Shown: positions 44,821 to 54,581 of the stretch, one piece after another
Layout: each line of letters begins with the position of its first letter
Position numbering within the stretch: the stretch's first letter is position 1
Assembly: GCA_964653095.1 (NCBI GenBank)
Contig: CAZZEH010000008.1
Coordinates: 1 to 64,000 of the forward strand
Length of the DNA stretch: 64,000 bases
From: JAMLHH01 sp964653095
GTDB lineage: Bacteria; Bacteroidota; Bacteroidia; Chitinophagales; JADIYW01
Direction: 5' to 3'
The notes under the pieces: model-generated
The model's input: only the letters and a program-made list of their open reading frames with translations
What the model was told of the DNA's origin: nothing
The model's database searches: none
Translations under genes and position numbers: made by a program

Positions 44821-47800
44821 TTACTGTTTCACCACCTTGGCGTTATACTCCTGACCGTTTGCATCTGTAAAGGACAAGATATAAGTTGCGGCAGGGTAAT
44901 GGCTCAGATCCACTTTGACCTGATTCATTCCTTTACCGAGACTCACATCCCTGTTGCCGATTACTCTTCCTCTGACATCCAAGATACGCAGATTAATCTG
45001 TTGATCTCGATCAGAACTTATAGATGCAGTTACAAGTCCATCAGTTGGGTTAGGTTGTACGACAAAAGTCTTATCGCTTGTCTTATCCCCTCCGATTTGT
45101 ATATAGATAATTCTGCTATACTCATACTTGCCGTCATAATCTACCTGTTTCAATCGATAATAGTATCCTCCCGGTGCCGGACTCGCATCAGTCAGACTGT
45201 AATAGTGTGGCTCATTGGTCGTACCGTTTCCTTTGACAGAGCCAATAGCTTTCCAATTTGTGGCGTCCACACTTCTTTCCACTACAAAATGATCATTATT
45301 TAGTTCCGAAGCTGTATGCCAGTTGAGCAGCACATCTCCCTCTACCAAAGTTCCCGTAAAGGATACCAGAGTCACCGGTAACACTTCCAAGTCTGGGCTG
45401 ACCCGGATGGCTACCCCGCCCCCTGAGAATCCATCCCAGGCCACCTCCACATATTGTTTGCCGTTTATCATGCCTATGGCTGGCTCCGGTACTGAACTCA
45501 GATTAGAGAACAAGTGTCCAATATATTTATAATTGTTAATTGTCACTGCCTGAATATCGGTGTTACCCTGATTTACAGGTACAGCATACGGGGTCACAGG
45601 ACCTGCATTAAAGGAAGTTCCGTTAGATGTCGTTCCCGTTGTCTTGAATACCTGATCCGGACCATCTAATAATGGATCACACCCTCCCTGATTAGCTCCC
45701 TTCCAAGCCACAGCCCTATTGCGGGTAGCTATTAATTCTTCAGGCTTAAAGAAGAATCTCGTCTTGACGTATCCGTCGATACTGCCGCTTGTTACATTCA
45801 CATTCCAGTATCTCGGCATTACAAAGTTAGCCTCACATCCGTTCTGTGCAAAGAACACATCATCCTCAGTAGTCGGATTAGGCGTAACGGTAATATACAC
45901 CTCTGCTGTGAAAACAGAATTATTGGCATTTGGACCACCGGAAGGGTATTCACCCGCATTTGGTTCTTTCTTAATCGCAAACACAAATTCATCCGGATTG
46001 GAAAAGTTGGCATAATACGTCCAGCCATCTGGTGCTAAACACTCTATAGTCGCATGAGTCGTCATACCATCCGGAGCATAAATGACATACCCGTCGTCGC
46101 ACACGCAATCATCTTTTATTTCAATTGGCAGCATGACCGTATCCGTAGGACTACAGCTTACAAGAGGATCTGAATACTCCGCCCGTACTATATAATGGTG
46201 ATTGCCGGAAGTCGCCGGTGCGGTCACATTAAATATACCGGTCTGATTGGAAGCTACTCTGGCAGGCAATACATCATCAAAGTACAATACCCATTCTGCA
46301 CTTCCGGTCAAGTCGGGCGTACCCGCATCTACTCCCACAGTCAGCGTGATGGACTCGCCGTCGCAGGCCACGTCAGGACCGCTCAAACTCGAAGGTACTT
46401 TAAGTGAATCATCCACTACCACAGTCACCGGTATAAAGTCAGTCGTATCACACTCTCCGTTAATAGCTCGTGCATAATACGTGGTCGTTACACCCGGAGC
46501 CGGCTTGACAGAAAAGGTTCGTTCTGCATTGAGTTGTCCTGCCAATGAAGTGTATATGATATTCGCTTCATCTGTCGTATCATTTTCAAAGATTTGGATT
46601 TGACCGGCGTTAAACATATCGCCTCCTATTACCTCCAATACTACACTGTCGGGCAACTCATTTTCACAGTAACGGGAAGGAGTCGCCGTAAAGTCGGTAG
46701 GCGGATAAATAGGCTCCCGCACCACTACGGTTTTACGCTGCCAGCGACCCGGAATATTTGTAGAAATATAACCACTCGGATCACTCCGGAAATCGGCATC
46801 CGAGAAGCATTCGTCAAAAATATTCACATAAAAAGTAGTCGTCTCAAACATACTCGCCAAAATATGCGACCCTTTGGTATGACCCAAAGTATCTGTATCG
46901 GCCGGAGTTGTCCCTAAAAAGACGGTAGAATCTGCCGGCGGCTTGGCTCCGTTGAAATCCGTACAGTTATCATTAAGTAATGGATTTGTACAGTTCGAGT
47001 GGGAATAGCAGAAGTGGTTTCTACCGCCGGTTTCACTATTATTATAAGGCCCGCCTTTCACACTGTACCAGGCATACAACGCGCCCGTGCCTTCATTAAT
47101 ACCCACCTGAGTATGCGGCACAGTTACCGCAATCACTCTGCCCGGGCAGACGGTATCTGGGGCTTCTATCAGACAAAGTCCTTGACCGACAACATTTAAC
47201 ATAGTAAACTTACCAATAAGATCAGGATCATTTGGATCTAAACCTGTTGCGTCAGCTACGTCATTTTTACACTTAGTAAAGTTCCCTCCAGCAGCACAGT
47301 TACCCCATGGCTTGGCTCCGAGTGGAATATCGGCAATCACCACATTACTGGTATCCTTACAATTCGTTTTGTCCAATGACAATTCAGCAATTCTTCTGAA
47401 AAACACCTGACCCGGCACACCATCGCCCCGGTAAAACACTTGGTTACCTTGTCCGTAAGTTACATTGGGAGAGCCATTGACACCCGGATCAAAGTCCTGT
47501 GTATTTGATGTCGTTCCACTTTCGGTTGGTCCGGATACATTGTAATTAAAGTACCCTATTTCATTTGTGCCTATATCCATTCGACCATATTGCCATCTGT
47601 ATTCGATATCGCCTCCCGGCCCGTCCGGTACATTTCCTCCCATATACCCAATATTCACTGCCCACTGACCTCCTGTTTGTACTGTGGTACCCACGCTTGG
47701 CAGAGATATATCACCGCATATCGTAGGTCCCGGAGGAGAAATCAGGTTATTGGAAATATTATCCGTGACTATGACTGTAATCACATTGCTGGTATCCGCA

Positions 47801-50800
47801 CAGTCAATATTTGGATTCCCGGAACCAATAAGTCTCACATAGCGATAGGTTCCATTATCTCCATCTCCGAAATATTCCCTTGCAGTTAGGTTGGTATTCC
47901 CTCCGCCCGGTGTGATTGAGTCATAAGGAGCTCCGTCCTTGCTGACCATCCACTGATATCTATTATTAGGCAGTGTGGTTTGAATGACTCCCACCTTATT
48001 TATAAGATTAGGAATTCTACCCTGATTACAGATATAAATGGTGTCTTTGTCCATGTGTCCATTCACACCGACTTCGTTGACAATCTCCGGCAATACTGTT
48101 ATCGTTTTATACACCGGAATCGACCATCCGCAACAGGCATCTTTCACCTCAAATTTGATTTGATATACGATGTTTTCGGTGGTGGAGTTGGGCAATACCA
48201 CTCCGTAAACATCTTGAGAAGCAAAAGTATATGTAGGCGCCGGATCATTCAGACCAACTATAGTAGACAAGCCGTCCTTATTACCCGCCTGTATCGTCCA
48301 CTTGTATTCTGTATGGAACTCACTTTTGGGGTCTGATAGTAAATCTATAGGCGTATTGTGACATATTGTGGTCGGGAGTGGAAAAATTTCCGGCAATTCT
48401 CTCTGATAACGGACATATATCTGATTTCTATAGTCACCTGCTACCAATTCAAGCGTTTTTCCTTTGAGTGCGGTGTTTGTAAAATAAATATTTCTCGGAT
48501 TCGCAGTCGATCCTGTCTGAGAGCCAATATCCTGTCTGATATCTTTGACATCTATCCCGCCTCCTACTCCTACCCAGTTGGCATTACTTGAATTTTCTAC
48601 TCTGAATACTGAGTAGGTACAACCTGAACCGTAGTCTGTTTCCAAAACCGGAGTCAGAGGATCTCCCGGATTAATGGTAGCCACTACGCTCCCGCCTTGT
48701 ATATATTCATTCAGACTGTATCCATCTCCACCGTCCGGTCCACCACCGCCCCTGCCTCCATTGCCTCCCGGGTAGCCACCACCATAGCCCTGACCACCTA
48801 TTTGACCGGCTTCTCCCGTACCTCCTACTCCTCTCGCACCGGCTAATAAATTAGTGCCGTCCACCGTAACATTATTTCGGGTTCCTGCTGTCGAGTTACC
48901 CACTACCCAGAGACCAAAGGCACCACCTCCACTATATCCGCCTAATCCGCCCCGGCCTCCGATACCTCCGGCACCTCCGTTGGCTGAGGCATTTCCTCCT
49001 GATGCTCCGCCACCGCCACCACTACCGGCATCTCCGATATGACCACCGCCTTCGAGTATAGGGGTCGGAAGAAAATAAGTCGTCATAGCAGTTAAATCTG
49101 CCAATGTTCTGTTAGCCGCATTAGAAGGATGTTTCGTCCCATTTGCTCCATTTCGCCCGTTGCGGTTGCCGGGCGTGGCGTGATTGTACTCACCGCCGGC
49201 ACCAGCCGTACGGTATGCTGCAGTACCCTTTCCATGCTGACCGTCGCCAGGCAGCCCTCCGGCATTTGATGGTGCTACTCCAAATCGACCTCCGTACCCC
49301 GGTAGTCTGTTAGACGGGTCGATGAGCCAATATCCTGCGCCATATGTAGCTTCCGGATCACCCGGTCCGGAAGATGTACCGTCCGGAGCCGGATTGTTCA
49401 GATCAATACCTGACGGATCAGGTGGATTGTTATATTCAGGAGTTCTGCCCACGGATCCCCGCCCGGCGGCTCCCCCGACGATATGTATATTTTGCAGAGT
49501 ATAATTGCTGCAGCCGGCCACCAGAATTCCATAATTAGAGAATCCATGCCCATGCCCGTATGTACCCACAGTTCTGGTTGGAGCATTGCCCATGTTTAGC
49601 GTAATGTCCTGAATCACCCAATCCTTTGCGTTCACAGCTCTAAAGCCTATATAATGGCCGATGCTGTCGTTGATGCGTTCCAAAATATTACTATTGATAA
49701 TAGATCGTTCATCGGATTTTTTAATCCAAATCAGGCTTCCGTCATCTGCTGTTCCCTCCACATAACCACCTTCCACAATCATGCTGTCCGTGATAATCAT
49801 CGCAGAGTCCGTTCGATTCAATTCGGCACCAGTCGAGCGAATATTATAGTGTGTGCTCACATCTCCCGGGTCACTCGCCAATAATTTGATGTGCTTAATT
49901 TGCGGAGTCATGGCGACCTGTTTAAAGGCATTAGCAAGCGAATACGGATTACTTATGGTGCCTATCCCGGAGTTATTGGCATTGTACGATACATATATCA
50001 CACCTGTGAGGGTATCGCAACCGCCATCCACGGTCTGATAATAACAGTTAACTGTCTGAGTCAAATCCGCACCACAAATGTCTGTGAACTTAGTCTGCAT
50101 CCTCACTCTCACGTCTTGACCAGCAGAATTGGGAAAGGTCACATTGACGTGCTCTCCGGTGGTCGGATCTACTGACGCTCCACCGAAAACAGACCACTCA
50201 TATATGACTCCGGGCATATCCAATGAACCGGAATCCGGTGGCAGTACAGGCTGGAAAGCCCCCACTGAGCCGGAACGTACTAAAATTGGTTCGGCTGAAG
50301 TACCACAACCGAGATTGCTGTACATAGGTACCATCTGCGGCAGTTTTTGGATTCGGATACATTTTGAGTAGGCATACGCGAACTTATCTCCCGCAGGCGT
50401 TACACTGCCCGGGCCTGCCCGGTTAAAGATTTTCAGACGATAAATTCTTGTGGTAGGAAAGTTGCCCGGAGTGGTATAATCCGGACAATGCGCATTTGGA
50501 ATATCTATCCAGTCGCTATCGGGAATATTCGGACAGGCAGGTCCTGCCGGATCACTCAATTCCACATACTGCCACTGATAAAACGTAGCTCCCCCCATCA
50601 CATCTACACTTAGATTATGCGTTTCTCCCGGGCAGGATATAATATCAAATCCGTCAGGCGATATAGTTTCCGTAATACGTGGTGGCATCAAAGTCCATCT
50701 GTATTTGATGCGGGCTACGTAGTTTTTGCCCGGATCTCCCAGTCCGCCTATCGGTGCATGGTAATAGTTCCAGGTATTTGGCGGGCTGTTTCTCCAGTTA

Positions 50801-52626
50801 ATTTTATATTGAGTAGGTCCGGCATGCTTGAGAGCATCATCTGCTCTGGTCTCAAATCCGGGAATCAGACAGCCTCCACCAAAAGGGTTATCCGCAATAC
50901 AGCACCTGTTGGAAAATGCAAACACACATTTCTTTCCGCAGTTTCCACTGAGTACAGGATCTGGTGTATCACAGTCCGATTCCCAAGCTTCCAATTTTAA
51001 ATCAAAGCTTCGCATACCCTTTTCTGTGGTATATACTTTATTATACAACAAGGCTCCTGATGTGGCCGGGGAAATTGTATTCCAGCCCGGGCTTCCCTGT
51101 GACCAGCCGATAGTGGAATTCCAAGCTCCAGGCTCTACTTCTCCTTGTTGAGCAGACCAGGCCTTTCCTCTTACCCGAATCTCCTCGGCTCCCCCAATGA
51201 GAGGATCCGTTTTACTGATGTTAAAATCTGAACATCCGGCAAATCCCAAATCTAAGTCAAAGTCAAACAGACCAAAGAAGCTTTGATCTTCCAACAGTTC
51301 GTGTCCTTCGTGGTCATTATCCTGAAACATACCATCGAGATATACTTCTAATCCTATTGGTCTGGCAACAGAGGCATCTGCATAGACATAGTCTGCATTA
51401 TTACACATAGGTGCCTGTACATTGAAAGTATTTCCAGCTCCGGCTTCCGGGAATCTTTCTTTATTGGTCTTATCAGTCCAGTCCCATTCGTACGAAAAGA
51501 GTATCATATATTTTCCGGAACCGTTTCTTCTTCCCTGCACTACTCTCGTAGCAAAATAGCCTTTCTTGCCCGGAGGTGTAGAGCGGAAAAACATTTCATC
51601 ATCACTCCAGTTGGTTTTATCTGCCCAGTCATCATCTTCATCCGATGCCAGAAAGTTCACAATCGCTCCAAAGAAATTATTAGGATTGATATTGATTCCA
51701 AATATATCGGTACATCCTGTGACACGTACCAAGTATTCAATGAAATTGTCATTTCCAAGTCCCGGGTCCAGTGTCATTAAAAGAAAGAGTTGAGGGCTCA
51801 TCTTAATTTCATAAGAATTGAGTATCCTGTCCAAATCCAAACTCAATATATCCCCAATATCTATTCTCCTCAGTTCTGCAACCTGAGGCAATCCATAAGC
51901 TCCGTTACATATCACAAAACCGGCTTCTTTTCCGGCAACATCGGCATCAGATTCCCACATTCCGTTGATGCGCCATTGGAATCTGTCCGGTGCCTGATTT
52001 CCGCTGTATGTTCTCTCCAGCATTTGAAAGCGGTTGCCAACCATCCCGACAGGTGCCGGTCCTAATGCTGGCTTGTCATAGGAAACGCCTAAAGTTGGAG
52101 GTGCATACTCCGAAGTATTGGCCGGAACGAGAATTTGATGAGCATTGACATTGTTAAGGGCAGTTGGATGTCTGTTCATGTGAGCCGGGCGAAACGGAAA
52201 CCAAGGGTTTAGCATTCTAAACTTTGAGTTATTGGGTCTCCACAGCGACCGGAGCGTTTTGGTTTTGACATCCTTTACAGTAAAAGTCATTCTCGCAGGA
52301 AAGTACTGCTGCAACAAAAGCTGAGCATCTATGACACTTGGCATATTGTCATACATGTAATTTGTACCGTTGGAAGCCCTCACTTCAAGGTCTTCAAATA
52401 CATATTTGGTCTTACCGCTCAGTGGGTCGAGTGTTTCGTCACAGTTAGCATCTGTCCATACACCTTCCAACCAGACTTTGAGCTCTATACCTCCGTCATT
52501 AAAGACTTGGGTACCCTGTGCATATAGACTATTTCCTAATAAGCCTGCCGTCAAAAAGAAAAGAATGAATAATAAAGAACTTTTATATTTTTTGACTTGC
52601 ATCATGTTGTGTATATTTTTATTCAT
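44821..52626 (-). CDS. Giant secreted multidomain protein with Gly-rich beta-helix and type IX sorting domain
   Basis: 2601 residues. Signal peptide (1-37, ending LYAQ; ATGs at codons 8 and 9 are alternative starts). The N-terminal half has beta-sandwich regions and Ig-like modules around YQW. About 865-1060 looks like a parallel beta-helix (DUF1565/pectate-lyase-like). It is followed by an extremely Gly-rich segment (about 1045-1310, densest at 1195-1300, with GGAGGIGGRGG type runs). Then come further cysteine-containing Ig-like modules (about 1400-2250), a fibronectin-like domain (about 2410-2510, NWHTASELNNDHFVVERS) and a sorting domain (about 2518-2601, VQPNPTDG to AATYILSF). Probably a surface adhesin or matrix protein exported by type IX secretion. 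No enzyme motif recognised. Confidence 0.85.
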   Translation of the reverse strand: MNKNIHNMMQVKKYKSSLLFILFFLTAGLLGNSLYAQGTQVFNDGGIELKVWLEGVWTDANCDETLDPLSGKTKYVFEDLEVRASNGTNYMYDNMPSVIDAQLLLQQYFPARMTFTVKDVKTKTLRSLWRPNNSKFRMLNPWFPFRPAHMNRHPTALNNVNAHQILVPANTSEYAPPTLGVSYDKPALGPAPVGMVGNRFQMLERTYSGNQAPDRFQWRINGMWESDADVAGKEAGFVICNGAYGLPQVAELRRIDIGDILSLDLDRILNSYEIKMSPQLFLLMTLDPGLGNDNFIEYLVRVTGCTDIFGININPNNFFGAIVNFLASDEDDDWADKTNWSDDEMFFRSTPPGKKGYFATRVVQGRRNGSGKYMILFSYEWDWTDKTNKERFPEAGAGNTFNVQAPMCNNADYVYADASVARPIGLEVYLDGMFQDNDHEGHELLEDQSFFGLFDFDLDLGFAGCSDFNISKTDPLIGGAEEIRVRGKAWSAQQGEVEPGAWNSTIGWSQGSPGWNTISPATSGALLYNKVYTTEKGMRSFDLKLEAWESDCDTPDPVLSGNCGKKCVFAFSNRCCIADNPFGGGCLIPGFETRADDALKHAGPTQYKINWRNSPPNTWNYYHAPIGGLGDPGKNYVARIKYRWTLMPPRITETISPDGFDIISCPGETHNLSVDVMGGATFYQWQYVELSDPAGPACPNIPDSDWIDIPNAHCPDYTTPGNFPTTRIYRLKIFNRAGPGSVTPAGDKFAYAYSKCIRIQKLPQMVPMYSNLGCGTSAEPILVRSGSVGAFQPVLPPDSGSLDMPGVIYEWSVFGGASVDPTTGEHVNVTFPNSAGQDVRVRMQTKFTDICGADLTQTVNCYYQTVDGGCDTLTGVIYVSYNANNSGIGTISNPYSLANAFKQVAMTPQIKHIKLLASDPGDVSTHYNIRSTGAELNRTDSAMIITDSMIVEGGYVEGTADDGSLIWIKKSDERSIINSNILERINDSIGHYIGFRAVNAKDWVIQDITLNMGNAPTRTVGTYGHGHGFSNYGILVAGCSNYTLQNIHIVGGAAGRGSVGRTPEYNNPPDPSGIDLNNPAPDGTSSGPGDPEATYGAGYWLIDPSNRLPGYGGRFGVAPSNAGGLPGDGQHGKGTAAYRTAGAGGEYNHATPGNRNGRNGANGTKHPSNAANRTLADLTAMTTYFLPTPILEGGGHIGDAGSGGGGGASGGNASANGGAGGIGGRGGLGGYSGGGAFGLWVVGNSTAGTRNNVTVDGTNLLAGARGVGGTGEAGQIGGQGYGGGYPGGNGGRGGGGPDGGDGYSLNEYIQGGSVVATINPGDPLTPVLETDYGSGCTYSVFRVENSSNANWVGVGGGIDVKDIRQDIGSQTGSTANPRNIYFTNTALKGKTLELVAGDYRNQIYVRYQRELPEIFPLPTTICHNTPIDLLSDPKSEFHTEYKWTIQAGNKDGLSTIVGLNDPAPTYTFASQDVYGVVLPNSTTENIVYQIKFEVKDACCGWSIPVYKTITVLPEIVNEVGVNGHMDKDTIYICNQGRIPNLINKVGVIQTTLPNNRYQWMVSKDGAPYDSITPGGGNTNLTAREYFGDGDNGTYRYVRLIGSGNPNIDCADTSNVITVIVTDNISNNLISPPGPTICGDISLPSVGTTVQTGGQWAVNIGYMGGNVPDGPGGDIEYRWQYGRMDIGTNEIGYFNYNVSGPTESGTTSNTQDFDPGVNGSPNVTYGQGNQVFYRGDGVPGQVFFRRIAELSLDKTNCKDTSNVVIADIPLGAKPWGNCAAGGNFTKCKNDVADATGLDPNDPDLIGKFTMLNVVGQGLCLIEAPDTVCPGRVIAVTVPHTQVGINEGTGALYAWYSVKGGPYNNSETGGRNHFCYSHSNCTNPLLNDNCTDFNGAKPPADSTVFLGTTPADTDTLGHTKGSHILASMFETTTFYVNIFDECFSDADFRSDPSGYISTNIPGRWQRKTVVVREPIYPPTDFTATPSRYCENELPDSVVLEVIGGDMFNAGQIQIFENDTTDEANIIYTSLAGQLNAERTFSVKPAPGVTTTYYARAINGECDTTDFIPVTVVVDDSLKVPSSLSGPDVACDGESITLTVGVDAGTPDLTGSAEWVLYFDDVLPARVASNQTGIFNVTAPATSGNHHYIVRAEYSDPLVSCSPTDTVMLPIEIKDDCVCDDGYVIYAPDGMTTHATIECLAPDGWTYYANFSNPDEFVFAIKKEPNAGEYPSGGPNANNSVFTAEVYITVTPNPTTEDDVFFAQNGCEANFVMPRYWNVNVTSGSIDGYVKTRFFFKPEELIATRNRAVAWKGANQGGCDPLLDGPDQVFKTTGTTSNGTSFNAGPVTPYAVPVNQGNTDIQAVTINNYKYIGHLFSNLSSVPEPAIGMINGKQYVEVAWDGFSGGGVAIRVSPDLEVLPVTLVSFTGTLVEGDVLLNWHTASELNNDHFVVERSVDATNWKAIGSVKGNGTTNEPHYYSLTDASPAPGGYYYRLKQVDYDGKYEYSRIIYIQIGGDKTSDKTFVVQPNPTDGLVTASISSDRDQQINLRILDVRGRVIGNRDVSLGKGMNQVKVDLSHYPAATYILSFTDANGQEYNAKVVKQ

Positions 52627-52739
52627 ACGCCACCTTTTATAAAAAGTGATTAAAACTCATAAGTCGGTTTTGACTCCCATTGGAAGCAGTTATCCACAGA
52701 ACAGACTTAGATAGTGTAAAATTAGCACTTTTATAGTAA

Positions 52740-52747
52740 CAAAGCTA
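52740..52747 (-). promoter_or_regulatory. Candidate -7 box for the giant secreted protein
   Basis: Minus-strand TAGCTTTG matches TAnnTTTG exactly, about 114 bases before the ATG. No TTTG is present at the -33 position. The rest of 52627-52879 is AT-rich and non-coding. Confidence 0.45.
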
Positions 52748-52954
52748 CTTTTGACCTAACAATTATTTAATAGACCGGGCAAAAAAAAGTTAATTAACAT
52801 TGGCAACAAGCGGCAATTTAAGGATTAATCAAAAGAGTGTCGTAAACTATAAATAAAAGCTTTTGCGATTATTGGATTACTACTGAGAGGGGTTGCAATG
52901 AGATTCTTCCACCAGAGGCGGACACGGGGCAGAATGACAGGGGGCAGAATGACT

Positions 52955-53032
52955 GTAAATATCATAATCGTCATGCTGGAAGCATCTCAATGGCAGAATG
53001 ATTTTAGATTCTTCCACCAGAGGCGGACACGG
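52955..53032 (-). repeat. 78-bp dispersed element, copy 2
   Basis: From GTAAATATCATAATCGTCAT through the inner CATGCTGGAAGCATC hairpin-like segment and TGATTTTAGATTCTTCCACC to GGCGGACACGG. Nearly identical to 53421-53498, 54025-54102 and 54224-54301. It is the reverse complement of 43623-43700. Confidence 0.92.
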
Positions 53033-53420
53033 GGCAGAATGACAGGGGGTAGAATGATGAATTGAATACAGCATCTTACGAAATGTCACGCTGTTAAGGG
53101 TCTCATGTCGATTTACTAAGAGAAGATTCCAATTAGATTCTTACAGAATGACAGGGGGCAGAATGACGGGCATCAGAATAGCCATTTACCAAAATGTCAC
53201 TCTGTTAAGAGTCTCATGGCGAATTGTTAAGAGAGATTGCAATTAGATTCTTACAGAATGACTGTACGCCAGAGGCGGACACGGTTCAGAATGACAGGGG
53301 TCAGAATGATGAATTGAATACAGCATCTTACGAAATGTCACGCTATTAAGAGTCTAATGCCGAATTGTTGAGAGGAGATTCCAATTAGATTCTTACAGAA
53401 TGACAGGGGGCAGAATGACT

Positions 53421-53498
53421 GTAAATATCATAATCGTCATGCTGGAAGCATCTCAATGGCAGAATGATTTTAGATTCTTCCACCAGAGGCGGACACGG
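53421..53498 (-). repeat. 78-bp dispersed element, copy 3
   Basis: Same length and, by eye, the same sequence as the element at 52955-53032, including the GATGCTTCC/GGAAGCATC-type core. Flanked by AGAATGACTG on the left and CAGAATGACTG on the right. Confidence 0.92.
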
Positions 53499-53705
53499 TT
53501 CAGAATGACTGTTATTGGCATGGCGAATGGCACTGAATGACAGTTTGGAGAGAGATTCTTTACAGAATGACAGGAGTCGCATAACAGTACATCAAAACAT
53601 CACTCTGTTAAGAATCTTTACCCAACATCGCTTAGTCTATACTTCAAAAATATTTTTAGGTTTTTGAATTTGATCTTAAAAACTACTTATTTTTAAACAT
53701 AAAAA

Positions 53706-53993
53706 ATGGGGAAGGGGTTCACCTATATTCTAACAAACAAAAATAAGACAGTCTTATATACAGGCGTTACAAACAATCTTTCGAGAAGATTATCTGAACA
53801 TTATCAAGACGCAATCACCACAAAGGCAACTTTTGCAGGAAAATACAACTGTTATAATCTTGTTTATTTCGAGGAATATGAAACTATGAGTCAGGCAATA
53901 GCGCGAGAAAAGGAAATCAAGCTGCTTAACAGATGCAAAAAAGAGACTCTTATCAATTCATTTAATCCGAACTGGGAGTTTTTAAAACTATAG
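53706..53993 (+). CDS. GIY-YIG nuclease family protein
   Basis: 95 residues, a single GIY-YIG domain. FTYILTNKNKTVLYTGVTNNLSRRLSEH contains the paired tyrosine motifs (YIL and YTG) and the arginine of the active site. VYFEEYETMSQAIAREKEIK supplies the metal-binding glutamate region, and NRCKKETLINSFNPNW ends the domain. Small proteins of this kind are putative DNA endonucleases of unknown role. The gene is embedded in repeat arrays on both sides and has no gene partner; about 100 AT-rich bases precede it. Its context suggests a link to spread or maintenance of the repeats, which is inference. Confidence 0.88.
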   Translation: MGKGFTYILTNKNKTVLYTGVTNNLSRRLSEHYQDAITTKATFAGKYNCYNLVYFEEYETMSQAIAREKEIKLLNRCKKETLINSFNPNWEFLKL

Positions 53994-54024
53994 CATCCTT
54001 CAATTAGATTCTTTCAGAATGACT

Positions 54025-54102
54025 GTAAATATGATAATCGTCATGCTGGAAGCATCTCAATGGCAGAATGATTTTAGATTCTTACACCAGAGGCTGACAC
54101 GG
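54025..54102 (-). repeat. 78-bp dispersed element, copy 4 (variant)
   Basis: Same element with visible substitutions (GTAAATATGATAATCG, CTTACACCAG, GGCTGACACGG). The most diverged of the right-hand copies. Confidence 0.9.
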
Positions 54103-54223
54103 GTCAGAATGATGAATTGAATACAGTAGTTTACGAAACGTCACTCTGTTAAGAGTCTCATGTCGAATTACTAAGAGAAGATTCCAATTAGATTCTTACA
54201 GAATGACAGGGGGCAGAATGACT

Positions 54224-54301
54224 GTAAATATCATAATCGTCATGCTGGAAGCATCTCAATGGCAGAATGATTTTAGATTCTTCCACCAGAGGCGGACACG
54301 G
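54224..54301 (-). repeat. 78-bp dispersed element, copy 5
   Basis: Matches copies 2 and 3 over the full 78 bases by eye. It lies about 280 bases before the nadK start. Confidence 0.92.
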
Positions 54302-54581
54302 GTCAGAATGGCAGTTATCGGCATGGCGGGTTGAATACAGCAGTTTACGAAATGTCACTCTGTTAAGAGTCTCATGGCGAATTGTTAAGAGAGATTGCAA
54401 TTAGATTCTTACAGAATGACTGTACGCCAGAGGCGGACACGGGGCAGAATGACTGTTATTGGCATGGCGAATGGCACTGAATGGCATTTTATTGGAGCAC
54501 ATCCAGTTTCTTCAAATTTATACAGTCTCCCGATTTTACATTCTATTTCATAACTTTACCGACTGTCAAAGAGCATACATT

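Larger units (their letters stand above)
52880..53590 (-). repeat. Repeat array A (AGAATGACAG family)
   Basis: About 700 bases composed of shuffled modules: AGAATGACAGGGGGCAGAAT, the 78-bp element at 52955-53032 and 53421-53498, the TACGAAATGTCACGCTGTTAAG module, and CAATTAGATTCTTACAGAAT. Open frames here (52880-53089, 53385-53582) encode the same low-information peptide and are artefacts. Orientation is opposite to the array at 43.1-43.9 kb. Confidence 0.9.
54000..54495 (-). repeat. Repeat array B (AGAATGACAG family)
   Basis: Continuation of array A on the other side of the GIY-YIG gene. It contains 78-bp elements at 54025-54102 and 54224-54301, the TACGAAATGTCACTCTGTTAAGAGTCTCATG module twice (in two variants) and GTTATTGGCATGGCGAATGG, which also ends array A. 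The array stops about 85 bases before nadK. Confidence 0.9.

Noticed and set aside
48854..49042. Proline-rich 62-residue plus-strand frame
   Set aside because: It is the complement of the glycine-rich segment of the giant protein.
52880..53582. Small proteins sharing a PPLVEESKIILPLRCFQHDD motif
   Set aside because: The same peptide appears wherever the 78-bp element is read in one frame, without start signals or conserved ends; it is a repeat translation artefact.
52880..54400. CRISPR array
   Set aside because: Repeats are interspersed in variable order with unequal spacing, spacers are themselves repeated, and there are no cas genes.
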